Assembly (NCBI GenBank): GCA_038496445.1
Contig: JALMLS010000273.1
Location: forward strand, 1-59,784
DNA length: 59,784 nt
Source: Trichosphaerium sp. ATCC 40318
Lineage: Eukaryota; Discosea; Flabellinia; Trichosidae
Direction: 5' to 3'
A program made the translations under genes and the position numbers. Numbering within the stretch: the stretch's first letter is position 1; the number at the start of each line of letters is the position of its first letter. Shown one piece after another: positions 33,806 to 44,237 of the stretch. Below the pieces are notes generated by a model, which had not been told where the DNA came from, did not search any database, and worked only from the letters and a program-made list of their open reading frames with translations.

Positions 33806-36750
33806 ATGCGTTGCGTGATGTTACTTGGGTTGATGTTTGTTGGTTTGGCGCTATCTGTAGTACCAGACCACATTAAAAACGAAGAGAGCACGTACAAGCT
33901 TAGTTCTAGCAATATCTTTCGCGATAAGATTGTATACAAGTCCATTGAAGAGCGTTCCACTTTAATCCTGCACCAAGCAGCTAAATCACCTCGTTCAATG
34001 CTAGAACTAGTAGAGAGAGTGAAGGCGAACAGAAAACACGCTAACGTACGCAAATACATAAAAAGTGTTACAAACTAATTGCAATAGGCAAAAAAACCAA
34101 ACCTACGTACGAGAAAGGCGTAAAAAAAATTCACATACAATTTCTAACGAAAAAGCACCCAACCGATTTTCTCGACGAAACCATACGTTATACTTAACCA
34201 ATACTTAGCGGACAGAACGATAGGAAGCCTTCCAGATGATTACTTTCGTTTTCTTCCGGAATATGTAGGTACAGTTATCCCTGGAACTGACGGTATATCT
34301 TGGACGTCACCTTGCTTTAAGGTATGGGCTTGAATTTAACGCAACGGAAAACTTTGCTTTCGGCTGAACTGATTATTAGAAGCACACAGCTACAGCAGAA
34401 AAGACAGACAAAGGATACCAAGTGACTTTTGATACAGAAGAGAAAAATGGTTGGTTCTGGTACGTAGAAGAAAACCGCTACGCGCCACATGTTTTTGGCA
34501 AATGCCAATCTGATCGCTTTTATTGTACATTAACCTTGTTGTAGTGATGATGGATACCTTATTGCTACCACACAGTCATTCCACATCGAATACTTTGAAT
34601 TCACAGGACATTGGCATCTTAAATGGTCTGGTGATTTGCCAGAAGCATCTCAGTACGATATAGAGAAGAATGGCTTCCGTATATTCAGATTCACAGGTAC
34701 ATATCTAAAAAGGAAGTTTTCGTCAAGCACACAGTGTTTTTGTCCTAAATCTCAGTCAGATGATATCCATATGACTATTGTCGACGTTTGGGAGACACTC
34801 CAACTCTTCTTGGGTGCACTCGTCCAACATGAAGTACCTGACTGGACTGCTGAGGATAACTTGAAGTTCTTGAAAGATTACATGAACGTAAGTTTTCGTA
34901 GTCAAATCAAAACAACCAAAAACTTTGGTTTACTTGATGTCTCGCTGCATGTTTAGTTTGTGGTTTTTACATTGCATCTGTGCATGATTGGCTTATTTAT
35001 TACTTAGGTCACATTTGAAGAGCGTGAAACCGACTTGGTAATGATACCAGAAGATCAAATTCAGTCTGGTGATTTTTTTGGTGTTCTTCGCATGGATGGC
35101 TTAGATCCAATGGTACAGCGACTAAATCACGTGTATATTCAACGTAAAATATCTCTAATATTTTTTTCATAGTTAGCGTGGGGTATGGGATCTCATACTG
35201 GACATACAACTATCGCTCTACGCATGGATGGTAAACCTTTTTTTTCCTTGACGCCCAACTTTTTATTTTCCGGCTTTTTTCTTGTACACTGACCTCTTGT
35301 TAGGCGCTCTTCATGTATGTGAATCTACAACAAATAGCATGTATTGGCCTGTTAATGGGGTTCAATGCACACCTTGGGCTCAGTACGTCTCACAATGTTT
35401 CAAAATTTCCTTCAAAAACAAATTACAAAGAGAAAAACCAAAGCAGCACTTTATGCCTACACCATTTTTTTTGAGCGATTAAGTGCTTATATGGTTTATT
35501 TAGATGGATAAAACAAGCACATGCTGCTGATTATAATGTTGTACATCTACCATTATCACCACACTTTGCACAAGTATTTAACGAAACAGCTGCTATTGAC
35601 TTTTTCAAATCAGTAAACGGACTTCCTTACGGATTTCATAATATGCTTTTTGGATGGATTGATACTCCAGAGGATAACTACCCACCTCCACTTACATCTC
35701 ACTTTGCTATGATATTATTTGGGCTTGTTGATGATATAATCAAACTAAACGATACCAGTACGCTATTTTTTCTTTTTTTTTTCCTTTTTTTTCAACCTGT
35801 TGATTTTCTCGTACCTTGTTACTTTTAATTTAAATATCTTTACTGTTTTACAACCACGCGAGTGTCTATCTTATTCTAAGAAGATCAGTTATACCTCTAG
35901 GTTTTATACAAGATTTTTTTGAAGCTTTGTTTCTCCACGTTCACAGAATTAACTTTTTTTTTTCAGTTGACATCTGGGCGCAAGCATTGAACCATCGTCT
36001 TGGTACTACTGGATTATCAACACGTGAATGTTATGCTGAAGCAGGAAAACGTGGTATTCCATTCACACAGCTTGTTACTATTCCTGAGCAAGATAGTTGG
36101 AACTACAGAAGCGCAAAAGGTGTTGTAGGCCCAGCAATGGTACACGTTGTAGACACTTCGTTTTTTTTTTTTTGCTTCTTACACTCTGTCTAAAGGTATG
36201 TGACGTTTTTGTTATGCGTATGTGGAAAGCTGCTGGTATATTTGGTGATATTGCCGATGAGATACAAGTACGAAACAAGAATTTTTTCTTTGAAAAACCA
36301 TTACCCTCACACGTGCTTATTGCAACTAAAACATGGAAAAACAAGAAAACCTTTAGTGTTCTTTAAGCTTTACAACCAAACAAACTTTTTTGGTGCAAGC
36401 TGTGCCTGTTGCGGCATTTTCGAAACTTTTTTATTCTAACTTTGTGTTTTTTCTAGGCGACTGAGTTTACAAATTGGGATGCGTACAGTTTAAATATATT
36501 TGATGGTGATTATAAGAGACCTGAACAATGTGTAAAGGCAGACCCTACCTCACAATTTTGTCAAATAATGGGAAAATACAGGTGAGTTTGTTTTGCTTTG
36601 TATTTTCTTTTTGTTACTTTTCTGTAACACGTGCTGATAATTTTATGTAGATTGGCTCTTCCTGGATATAATACTGTAAAGCCTTTCCCTCACATGCGTG
36701 AAAAATGTCCTAGCTTAGCTCCAAAGTATGAAAAGCCTCCTATGTGTTAA
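33806..36750 (+). CDS. Secreted protein with NlpC/P60-like GSHTGHT motif, function unassigned
   Basis: It starts at ATG 33806 with a signal peptide (MRCVMLLGLMFVGLALSVV). The exons recovered include GYLIATTQSFHIEYFEFTG, then DFFGVLRMDGLDPM, LAWGMGSHTGHTTIALRMDG, ALHVCESTTNSMYWP, QAHAADYNVVHLPLSPHF, GLPYGFHNMLFGWIDTPEDN, LNHRLGTTGLSTRECY and a Cys-containing end (YEKPPMC, TAA 36748-36750). The HTGH followed by V-x-E-S and a later PYG-x-H-N-M block resembles permuted papain-fold hydrolases of the NlpC/P60 (YiiX-like) type, which cut peptides or acyl groups, but I cannot name the family with certainty. At least ten introns, mostly GTAC or GTAAG donors. The join between exon 1 (to about 34042) and the next exon is out of phase in my reading, so a small exon or an indel is missing there. 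Confidence 0.65.
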
Positions 36751-37205
36751 ACCAGTTGTAATAAAAAATAAACATTAATTGTTAGTAAAGAGAAACCGTT
36801 CTAGTATTCAAACTGTGGGTAACAGTGACTTGGAATCTTTGAGGCGTTTGTACTGTCGCTACTGAAGTAGAGGTTTGAATCATGATTTCACACAATGTAG
36901 GTATGATACTATACTTGTAGATGCATAAATTATTTAGTGATCGGTTCTTACTGTGATGAGAAAAAGTAGTGACAGGCAATGCAATTTTTTTCAGTTTGGA
37001 CTGAATGATAACTACTCAAAAGCGATGGCCCTATCACTACTTTGTGATACCCATGATTGTTATTGACATATACAGTATCTACCGTTGAATCTATCTTGTA
37101 ATCACATTATTGGTTTATGTATCTTGCTATCACAATAATGGTTAACTTGGTTTCAGTGAATCAAAGTTCGGTTTTCAAACACTTACAAACTAACCACCAA
37201 CAACA
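36751..37205. other. Intergenic stretch between two plus-strand genes
   Basis: It holds the upstream gene's 3' end (AATAAA near 36768) and the promoter of the VWA gene. I see no further gene. Confidence 0.5.
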
Positions 37206-39474
37206 ATGGCTGAATTAGAAACACCAAATAATAATATTGCTATCGTAGCTACGTCTGAGTACAACCAGATCGATTTTACGGCAAAGAAAAGTGCGAAATT
37301 AAATATTTAACGAATCCGCTTTTCAATACATTAAATACGTGTAGATGTTACCTTTATGTGCACTCTGAACGCTCCACAAACTGAAAACATTGCCAGAGAT
37401 TCCAGGGCCGCAATAGACCTTGTAGCCGTAGTAGATAAGGTAAATATACCGTAGGTAAACTATTGAAGCTAATACTAAGACCAGAGCTCGAGCATGAAGG
37501 GAGAAAAAATGAAACTCGTTCAAGTACGCCTACAACAAGCCATTGCTTCGTATTTTACAAAGTATGCTTTGAAAAAACCGTTATTAATAGTGTTTCAAGG
37601 AAACCTTCACTTCGTTGTTCAACAGTTAAAAGCAGAAGACGGATTCAGTATTGTTAGTTATGATGCTAAACCAAAAGTAGAACTTCCATTAAAGAAGATG
37701 ACGAAAGAAAACAAGGTACATCTAAAGGAGCTATGACTTTGCGGCGGAACACGCTTTTTTATACCTATTGAAAATCACGTGTTCCTCATTTTGTGTTAAG
37801 GAGCTGGCACGTGATGCTATAAAAAATATGAAAGTAGGTAGTATGACCAATATGAGCGGAGGTCTGTTAATGGGCATCAGTCAGCTGATCAATAGAGAGA
37901 AAGGGTACTTCAAAAAACGACTTGATAAAAAAAATTAATCACAAAATCCAAGGAAAGGAAACGATGTCTCTACTATTATAGTGTTTACAGATGGCAAGGC
38001 TAATGTTGGTATACGTAGCAAGTACGAAATAGAGTTTTTGGTAACACACTAGCTAATTTCTTTACAACAAAAGAGAATTGATTGCTAGAGCAGTAGAAAA
38101 CACAACAAAGGATATTGATGGTGTTTGCAGCATTTTTTGTATGGGATTTGGTTCAGACCATTCTCAGCAGATGTTGAGGTTTAGTAACTTGAATAACCAT
38201 TATTTAAATACTAACTATTATACAGAAGCATATCTGAAGCTGGTAATGGCATGTACTATTTCATAGGTACGAACCATCTTCGAAATCATAAGCTAGTTTT
38301 TTTTGGCAACGGTTTAACTTTTTCTTTGTTTTAGAACATCAAGATGATATTCCGGAAAGTTTCGGAGATTGTGTTGGCGGTTTACTATCCATAGTCGCTC
38401 AAAATCTAAAGTTAACAGTAACAGTACGTGAATTAAAAAGTAGAAAACAGGGAAAACTGCATATTACAGTGAGTTTGAAGGGTCACATTTTTTACGTAGG
38501 CTGTTGGTGATTGCAAACTCCAAAAAGTTCTAACAACGTACCCAAGTACACTGGTAAACGATGTAGGCATAGTAGAACTTCATGATTTATATAGCGAGGA
38601 GGTACAATACTAAAAACTCTTCTCTCAACATGGATTCGTTAATTTATTATCATTTTAGTCACGTGATTTAATGTTTACAGCATGTCTTCCTGAAGCAACA
38701 ACATTAACAGAAGCCCAAGAAGTACTTGAATATAAATTAGAGTACTTCAGCGTGCTTTCCTGCTCAATGGAAGTTGTCAAGTCAACGGCAACCATTAAAC
38801 GTGCGGTTTCTTCTTCACAAAAAAAATTACTCGATTGAGAAAACTAATGTTGGTGAAGGTACTTCTTCACTACCTCCAGGATCCACAGTCGTAAGTTATT
38901 TTACTAGATAATCATAGACTTTTTCTTACACCTCTTTTTAGACGGATTATTTCGTTGATAGACAAAAAAATCGGTTGGCTGCTGCAGAAGCACTTGAAAA
39001 TGTACGCTTTCTATCAACTTTACCAAGGTACTAAATTAATGATATGTTTAGGCTCGTAAAGTAGGCGATGATGGCGATCTTGCAGCTGCGAGGAAGATTC
39101 TTAACGTTGCTTTAACATCGATAAAACAGTCGATTTCTTCAAAAGATGAGCTTTGTAAAGGGTACGCTTTTTACAATCATGTCTTACGTCACTGTTTATC
39201 TTCTGACTGTATTTTTAGAATGATTAATGACCTTGAGGATTGCTTATTAGATATGCAAGATAAAAGACAGTATGGAAAAGCATCTAAAAAGATGGCATGG
39301 AAAGGTATGTTTTTTTTTACTTTGAGATCTTATTTTATTCTTAACTTTATTTCAGGACAAATTCATGGTAGACAACGTTGTGCTTATGGTGCGGGAACAA
39401 GACATTATACCAATAAGGCAAAGACAAAGCTTAGAAGTGATATGAAAAGTCACTTTTCAAAGGAACATAAATAA
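37206..39474 (+). CDS. VWA-domain protein with intact MIDAS metal site
   Basis: It starts at ATG 37206 (MAELETPNNNIAIV). Exon 2 carries the strand before the metal site (RAAIDLVAVVDK), and the next exon begins SSSMKGEKMKLV, so the spliced protein has D-K-S-S-S, the D-x-S-x-S MIDAS motif. Further on come QLKAEDGFSIVSYDAKPKV, MTNMSGGLLMGISQL and IIVFTDGKANVG, giving the Thr and Asp of the MIDAS. Then follow IFCMGFGSDHSQQML and a second, beta-rich part (LKLTVTVRELKSRKQG). The C-terminus is helical (MINDLEDCLLDMQDKRQYGK) and ends at TAA. No signal peptide or TM is seen, so it is probably cytosolic, like the VWA proteins of ciliates and amoebae with adaptor roles. Near 38820 an A8 run makes the frame ambiguous: either a 35-nt intron with a weak GTTTCT donor, or one A too many. 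Confidence 0.8.
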
Positions 39475-40223
39475 GAGACAATAAAAAACTTAGTTGACTT
39501 TCTTCTTCTTTCTTGTAACTTGAAAAGTACTCACTCGAAATTGACTTTTTGAAGTTGTTAGGAGCGCTTCTGGAACTTATGACTTGGTGAGGGTATTTGT
39601 AGTGAGTGCTATTGAATGGGTGCATTTTAGAGGTGCTTAGGCTAAAGAAGAAGATAAACATCAGTTAGAAACCTCTCTTTCTCCTACACATCTTAAGAAA
39701 CCGTATACAAAACCCTCAGAATTTTCATAGAACACTCAAACTATGTGTTTTTTTTTCATTTGGAAAAATATTGCAGCTCCTTTCATCTGTGAAGAATAAG
39801 GAAGTAAGTTTTGGACAAATACAGGTCATAAAAAAAAATGTACTCGTTTTTTTTACCACTGTTGAACACAGTTGACTCATGTATTGTGTTAATGATTTTA
39901 TTTAATTACTTATTATTAAGAATGCTGCCTAGTCCCAATTCTATAGTACACAAGGTATCAGAATATTTTTACAAATGTTGGGGTTTTAATTTAAAAGTGT
40001 CCGCCGTTTATATGTAGTACTTCTACACGCGCAGAACAGTGTTGTATACTTTTAAAGTTACAAAAGTATCCCCAACGCACAGGCAAAATTATAACAAATA
40101 AGCGAAATGTCTGAATAGCATACTAGTTTGGTTAAGCGCTAGCGAAAAGTTGCAAGATTTGTTATGATTTTGCATTTCGGACACTAAAGTGATAATGAAC
40201 ATATGAACTAACAATATATATAG
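39475..40223. other. Intergenic stretch without a supported gene
   Basis: AT-rich sequence with a few minus-strand ORFs of poor composition (for example 39431-39661, overlapping the VWA end). No domain, RNA or repeat recognised. Confidence 0.5.
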
Positions 40224-41300
40224 AGATTTACTGCTCAATCAGACGAGTGCCATTTATTAAACCTCCCACTTGAGATTCAGCTTGATATAATTGATTTGGA
40301 CTCATTTGCGTATTTAGTTTGGCCACTTATGTCGAAACAGGCGGCTATGACCACAAGGTTTGACGATGAGATGAACAAGCATGGAAAATGGCAGGTACAT
40401 ATCAATAACATGCTTGTAAAGCAAACCTACTGGAAACATGGTGTACAACATGGAGAGTGCAAGGAATGGTATGACAATGGCCAATTGTTTGACCAGCAGA
40501 ATTACATAAATGATAAGGAATATGGAGAATACAAGGGATGGCATGAAAATGGCCAATTGTGCGCGCAATGTATTTACATCAATGGTAAGAGAGATGGAGA
40601 ATACAAGGAATGGCATGAAAATGGCCAATTGAAAGAGCAGTGTATTTACATCAATGATAAGAGAGATGGAGAATACAAGGAATGGCATAACAATGGCCAA
40701 TTGTGGGTGCAGTGTATTTACATCAATGGTAAGATAGATGGAGAATACATGTCTTGGTATGACAGTGGCCAATTATCTCGCCAGCAGTATTATATCAATG
40801 GCAAAATTGAAGGAGTATACATGAAATGGCGTAGGTATGGTCAATTATGGTGCCAGGCTAATTACATCAGTGGTGAAGTAGAAGGAGAATTCAAGCTATG
40901 GTATGATAATGGCCAATTGGAAGAGCAGTGTAATTACGTCAGTGGGGATTACACCGATGGTAAGAGAGAAGGAGAATACAAGAAATGGCATTACAATGGC
41001 CAATTGTGGGTGCAGTGTATTTACATCAATGGTAAGAGAGAAGGTGAATTCAAGAAATGGTATGGCAATGGTCAATTGTGGTGCCAGGGTAATTACATCA
41101 ATGGTAAGAGAGAAGGAGAATTCAAGAGATGGTATGATAATGGCCAATTGTGGGAGCAGTGTAATTACATCAATGGTAAGCTAGAAAGAGAATACATGAA
41201 ATGGTGTGACAATGGCGAATTCTCGTTTCTATGTTATTACGTCAATGGGAGTAAAAAGGATAACACCAAAAAAGGTCAATTGTGGGTGCAATATGATTAG
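40224..41300 (+). CDS. F-box/MORN-repeat (YwqK-like) protein, 5' end unresolved
   Basis: The open frame starts after TAG 40221-40223 and has no ATG before an F-box-like stretch (LLNLPLEIQLDIIDLDSFAY); the first ATG in frame is 40330, inside that stretch. So either a short first exon is spliced on (TCAATCAG at 40236-40242 could be the acceptor) or the start is lost. About twelve 23-24-residue repeats follow, with core GEYKEWHENGQLWVQCIYIN, the toxin-antitoxin-like MORN variant named after YwqK. Repeats are very similar in DNA. F-box plus this repeat is a frequent pair in giant viruses of amoebae (marseille-, mimi- and pandoraviruses), where the role is unknown. It ends at TAG after LWVQYD. Relatives are at 6655-7115 and 58782-59018. 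Confidence 0.85.
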   Translation, partial: RFTAQSDECHLLNLPLEIQLDIIDLDSFAYLVWPLMSKQAAMTTRFDDEMNKHGKWQVHINNMLVKQTYWKHGVQHGECKEWYDNGQLFDQQNYINDKEYGEYKGWHENGQLCAQCIYINGKRDGEYKEWHENGQLKEQCIYINDKRDGEYKEWHNNGQLWVQCIYINGKIDGEYMSWYDSGQLSRQQYYINGKIEGVYMKWRRYGQLWCQANYISGEVEGEFKLWYDNGQLEEQCNYVSGDYTDGKREGEYKKWHYNGQLWVQCIYINGKREGEFKKWYGNGQLWCQGNYINGKREGEFKRWYDNGQLWEQCNYINGKLEREYMKWCDNGEFSFLCYYVNGSKKDNTKKGQLWVQYD

Positions 41301-41544
41301 TAGGAATTTGTTGTTGGACGTCACAATGCACACATGAGACAAGATGGTAGGTTATTTTAAATAAAGTTCACCTAAGAATCAATTCTTTATATTTCCTTTC
41401 GCAAAGTTACATGCATCTTGCAGCTACCGCTTAATACACTTCTTATCTTTATCTTTCTTTGCTTAAGCCCAACTTTCACATTCGAAAATGTGACTTCTCG
41501 TGTATCACTCAAGTGTACACTTCGGCACTATCCATCCGTGATGT

Positions 41545-41838
41545 ATGCAACTCAACAATGAATGGTCCTTTAACAAGCCAAAAACAATGTTGTCTAACAT
41601 CGACACATATTATTGTAGTAAAAGTGTTTGGTTAAATATGTTGCAGATAGATTTGTCTGAAAAATCCAAAAAGGAACAATTTGAAGCAGAACGCATTTAT
41701 TATTTGGGTTCTTATCTCTTTTTCAAGACGAAGACATCTGAACCTGATGTTCACTTTTTGGAATGTTGTTATACAAATAAAACTACTTTTAACTACTACG
41801 GTTGTAGAGCAATTACAATTTTAGTAAGTACTTTTTAG
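41545..41838 (+). CDS. Hypothetical ORF, 97 codons
   Basis: It starts at ATG 41545 (MQLNNEWSFNKPKTML) and contains a plausible hydrophilic stretch (LSEKSKKEQFEAERIYYLG). No domain recognised. Its last 18 bases overlap the end of the F-box gene on the other strand. It could be a fragment of a larger decayed gene. Confidence 0.3.
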   Translation: MQLNNEWSFNKPKTMLSNIDTYYCSKSVWLNMLQIDLSEKSKKEQFEAERIYYLGSYLFFKTKTSEPDVHFLECCYTNKTTFNYYGCRAITILVSTF

Positions 41839-42585
41839 CATAACAACTTTGTCTTTGTCTTTCTTTTTCAATGGCACTATCAATCCAGTAACTCTTCCAT
41901 TAATCTTATCAATCACGGCTCTATATGTCACGTGATTATTACATTTATTGAAAGGTTCAGGTTCTTCCACTTCAGCTTCAGTACCGGAAGGGTCTTCTTC
42001 ACTGTCCCAGTATTCCTTTTCATCTCTTGTTTGCTTTTCATGAGTTTTTACTACCCACCCCTTTTTCTTCTTCCTTGATAATCTCCACGTTCCTATTTTT
42101 TTTATTAGTTTTTTGAGAATTACTTCCACAATGTGTGGTATGTATCTGGTACCTTTAGTCATGGTACCCTTACGATAGTTTATGTCTGTATATGTATCGT
42201 ACACAAAGGTTCCGTCTTTTTTGAGAGTTATAAAGAAAGTTTGCCTTGGTCTTACTTTTGTGCATCTTTCCACTTTTATATCTCGAGTTAAACGGTAGTA
42301 AACAGCTTCGGAGCTATTTTCATAAAAGAGCATTGAAGAATAGTGGGCGTAAGCACAAAGCCAACTCGTTGACGTCTTTTTTAGAACAACAGGCCATATT
42401 TGCAACGTTTTACGCATATCGTTGCTTGTAGCAACCATATTCCAGTGTTTATTGACAATTGAAGCTGTTAGGAGCTCATTTGGTTCTAAATAGCCGAATA
42501 TTAATATCAAGCTATCGTGATCTAGTGACATAGCGTGTAATTTGGTAATAGTCTTTAAATAACTACAGCCGACCGACTTAAACAA
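41821..42585 (-). CDS. F-box protein
   Basis: Single exon. The N-terminus has a clear F-box (LDHDSLILIFGYLEPNELLTAS, VNKHWNMVATSNDMRKTLQ; the WP-type end is IWPVVLKK), which binds Skp1 in SCF ubiquitin ligases. The substrate part is unassigned: aromatic and charged (TFFITLKKDGTFVYDTYTD), with a KKKKG stretch and an acidic segment (SEEDPSGTEAEVEEPEPF). Start may be 42585 (MFKSVGCS) or the closer 42531 (MSLDHDSL), which places the F-box right at the N-terminus as usual. It ends LKSTY and TAA. Confidence 0.8.
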   Translation of the reverse strand: MFKSVGCSYLKTITKLHAMSLDHDSLILIFGYLEPNELLTASIVNKHWNMVATSNDMRKTLQIWPVVLKKTSTSWLCAYAHYSSMLFYENSSEAVYYRLTRDIKVERCTKVRPRQTFFITLKKDGTFVYDTYTDINYRKGTMTKGTRYIPHIVEVILKKLIKKIGTWRLSRKKKKGWVVKTHEKQTRDEKEYWDSEEDPSGTEAEVEEPEPFNKCNNHVTYRAVIDKINGRVTGLIVPLKKKDKDKVVMLKSTY

Positions 42586-43359
42586 CGACCGTTAAGGACT
42601 TTCACTGAATCCGATTTAATGTGGTCCTAAACGTTCTTTTATGCACACTTTTTCAAACAAATCAACCAGCGCTACAAACTTCAATCACGTTAAAACACTT
42701 GAACTTCGATTGGTTTCATTAGAAAACTGTGCGAGGCAAAAAATCCGAATATCTGCGAGTTTTCTTTGTGAATACGCCAAAAAATGACAACAAACTGTAC
42801 CAGTCTGTAGCACTTTTGACAAGATGCTTGTATGTATCTAAGATTCAAAAAGTGTCATTCCAATTGTCAAACAACTTGGCATTTAGGTCCAATAAAGAGC
42901 TCCCAAGGCTGTCAAACTCAATTTTAGATTGGTCAACATTGTCAATATAAGGGAGACGCGCTTGGGAGGAAACACTCTCAGTCTTTGGTGGCTCTAGCGT
43001 AGCCGCACTAGTGGATTTATTCTACATTCACACTCGTGTGATTGCAAATGTGTTTGAAGGAATAATTAAAAACAATTTTTTGCATAAAAAAAAAAAACGA
43101 TTTTAGGGAGGGTGAGGGGATGTTTGATTGCTACTCGCCATTGTCGTTGTTGTTGCCTATTGTGTTCCTTCGATATTGACAGTTTTGTTCAGTACAACAT
43201 AACGCTTGAAATGTTCCACATATTCATTCAAAACCAATTACGCCCACAGGATATTAAATCAAGATAAACTTGCCAAAGCTAACTAGCGACTCTTCGCAGC
43301 TGTAAGAAGCGACCGTTCACTTACTTTTAGCATTTTAGCGAGTCCTGATTTTACTTCCC
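42586..43359. other. Intergenic stretch without a supported gene
   Basis: The only ORF of note on the plus strand (42729-42950) has no domain. An A12 run lies near 43090. The 43283-43522 minus-strand ORF is the antisense of the PdxT remains. Confidence 0.5.
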
Positions 43360-43980
43360 AGGTAAATAAGAGTTGAGATGTCTTAGTTAATAACGCTTGT
43401 TTAGGCAGTGAAAGCACTACCATGGACAAATTGGCACCAGATATAAACTTGTTAGAACCGCTCCGTGCATTTGTTCTTAAAAACAACAAACCTACCTGCG
43501 GAACGTGCGCAGGCATGACCATGCTGGTGAATGAGCTAGAACAAGGTCGACAAAAGGGTCAATCACTGGCACGTGTGATAACACTTAACTCGGCACCTTG
43601 AATCAGTGCTTCAGCTAAACTACTTTTAGATTGGTGGGTATCAAGAAACCATTTTGGTAAACAGCTGCAAAGCTTCAGCTGTAAGCTCAATCCACAGAAG
43701 ATATAAGCAAAGCATAGACGTACGCATTGTTCTTTCGATTGCGCCTTAATTTTTTTCTAGTTTTCGGACGCCATATTTATTCGGCGCCATGTGTGACAGC
43801 TGTCCTTGATTCCAAAGCAGTAAAAGTGCTCGCAACGCTACCAGAAAGCGCAGCTATTGTAGCAGTGCAACAAGGAGGAATGCTTGCTATGGCTTCCATC
43901 CTGAGCGCCTCTAATGCCTGGCAACTAACACTTTGTAAATATCGTAAATCAACACAAGAAGGCGTGACGCACAAGACAAG
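43360..43980 (+). pseudogene. Remains of PdxT/SNO glutaminase (pyridoxal 5'-phosphate synthase)
   Basis: PdxT is the glutaminase that feeds ammonia to PdxS/SNZ for vitamin B6 synthesis. Pieces of it appear in order on the plus strand: GSESTTM (oxyanion-loop G-G-E-S-T-T) at about 43404, NLLEPLRAFVLKNNKPT, then CGTCAG with the nucleophile Cys, later VSRNHFGKQLQSF (family R-N-x-F-G-x-Q-x-x-S-F) at about 43635, AIFIRR then VKVLATLPES and IVAVQQGGMLA, and finally FHPER with the catalytic His and Glu. The pieces lie in different frames: bases are missing in ATTCGGCGCC, before the HPE motif and after it, and the usual loop between I-G-G and V-x-R-N is absent. Introns explain some joins but not all, so I call it a pseudogene; a badly assembled real gene is the alternative. 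No PdxS is in the window. Confidence 0.7.
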
Positions 43981-44237
43981 AACTAATGTACAAAACTGGA
44001 CAAACAGGAACTCACCTTTAGAGAAAAGGCGAATTATAGCTATTTTCTTATCATCACACCCGAGGCCACCCACAATACAACAAACGGAGAGTTAGTTACT
44101 TAAATAAAGAATTAAGTCGGACTTTCCAATTGTAAAATTTTTGAGCTAGACACCAGTTACTACAGGAACTCTGTGTTTAATTTATTCAGTAACTCAAATA
44201 TATACACAAATGGCGGATAACGAAGAGTGCGGCAACT

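Noticed and set aside
43777..44073. 98-codon minus-strand ORF as the real gene at this place
   Set aside because: The plus strand carries ordered PdxT motifs here, which the minus-strand frame cannot explain.
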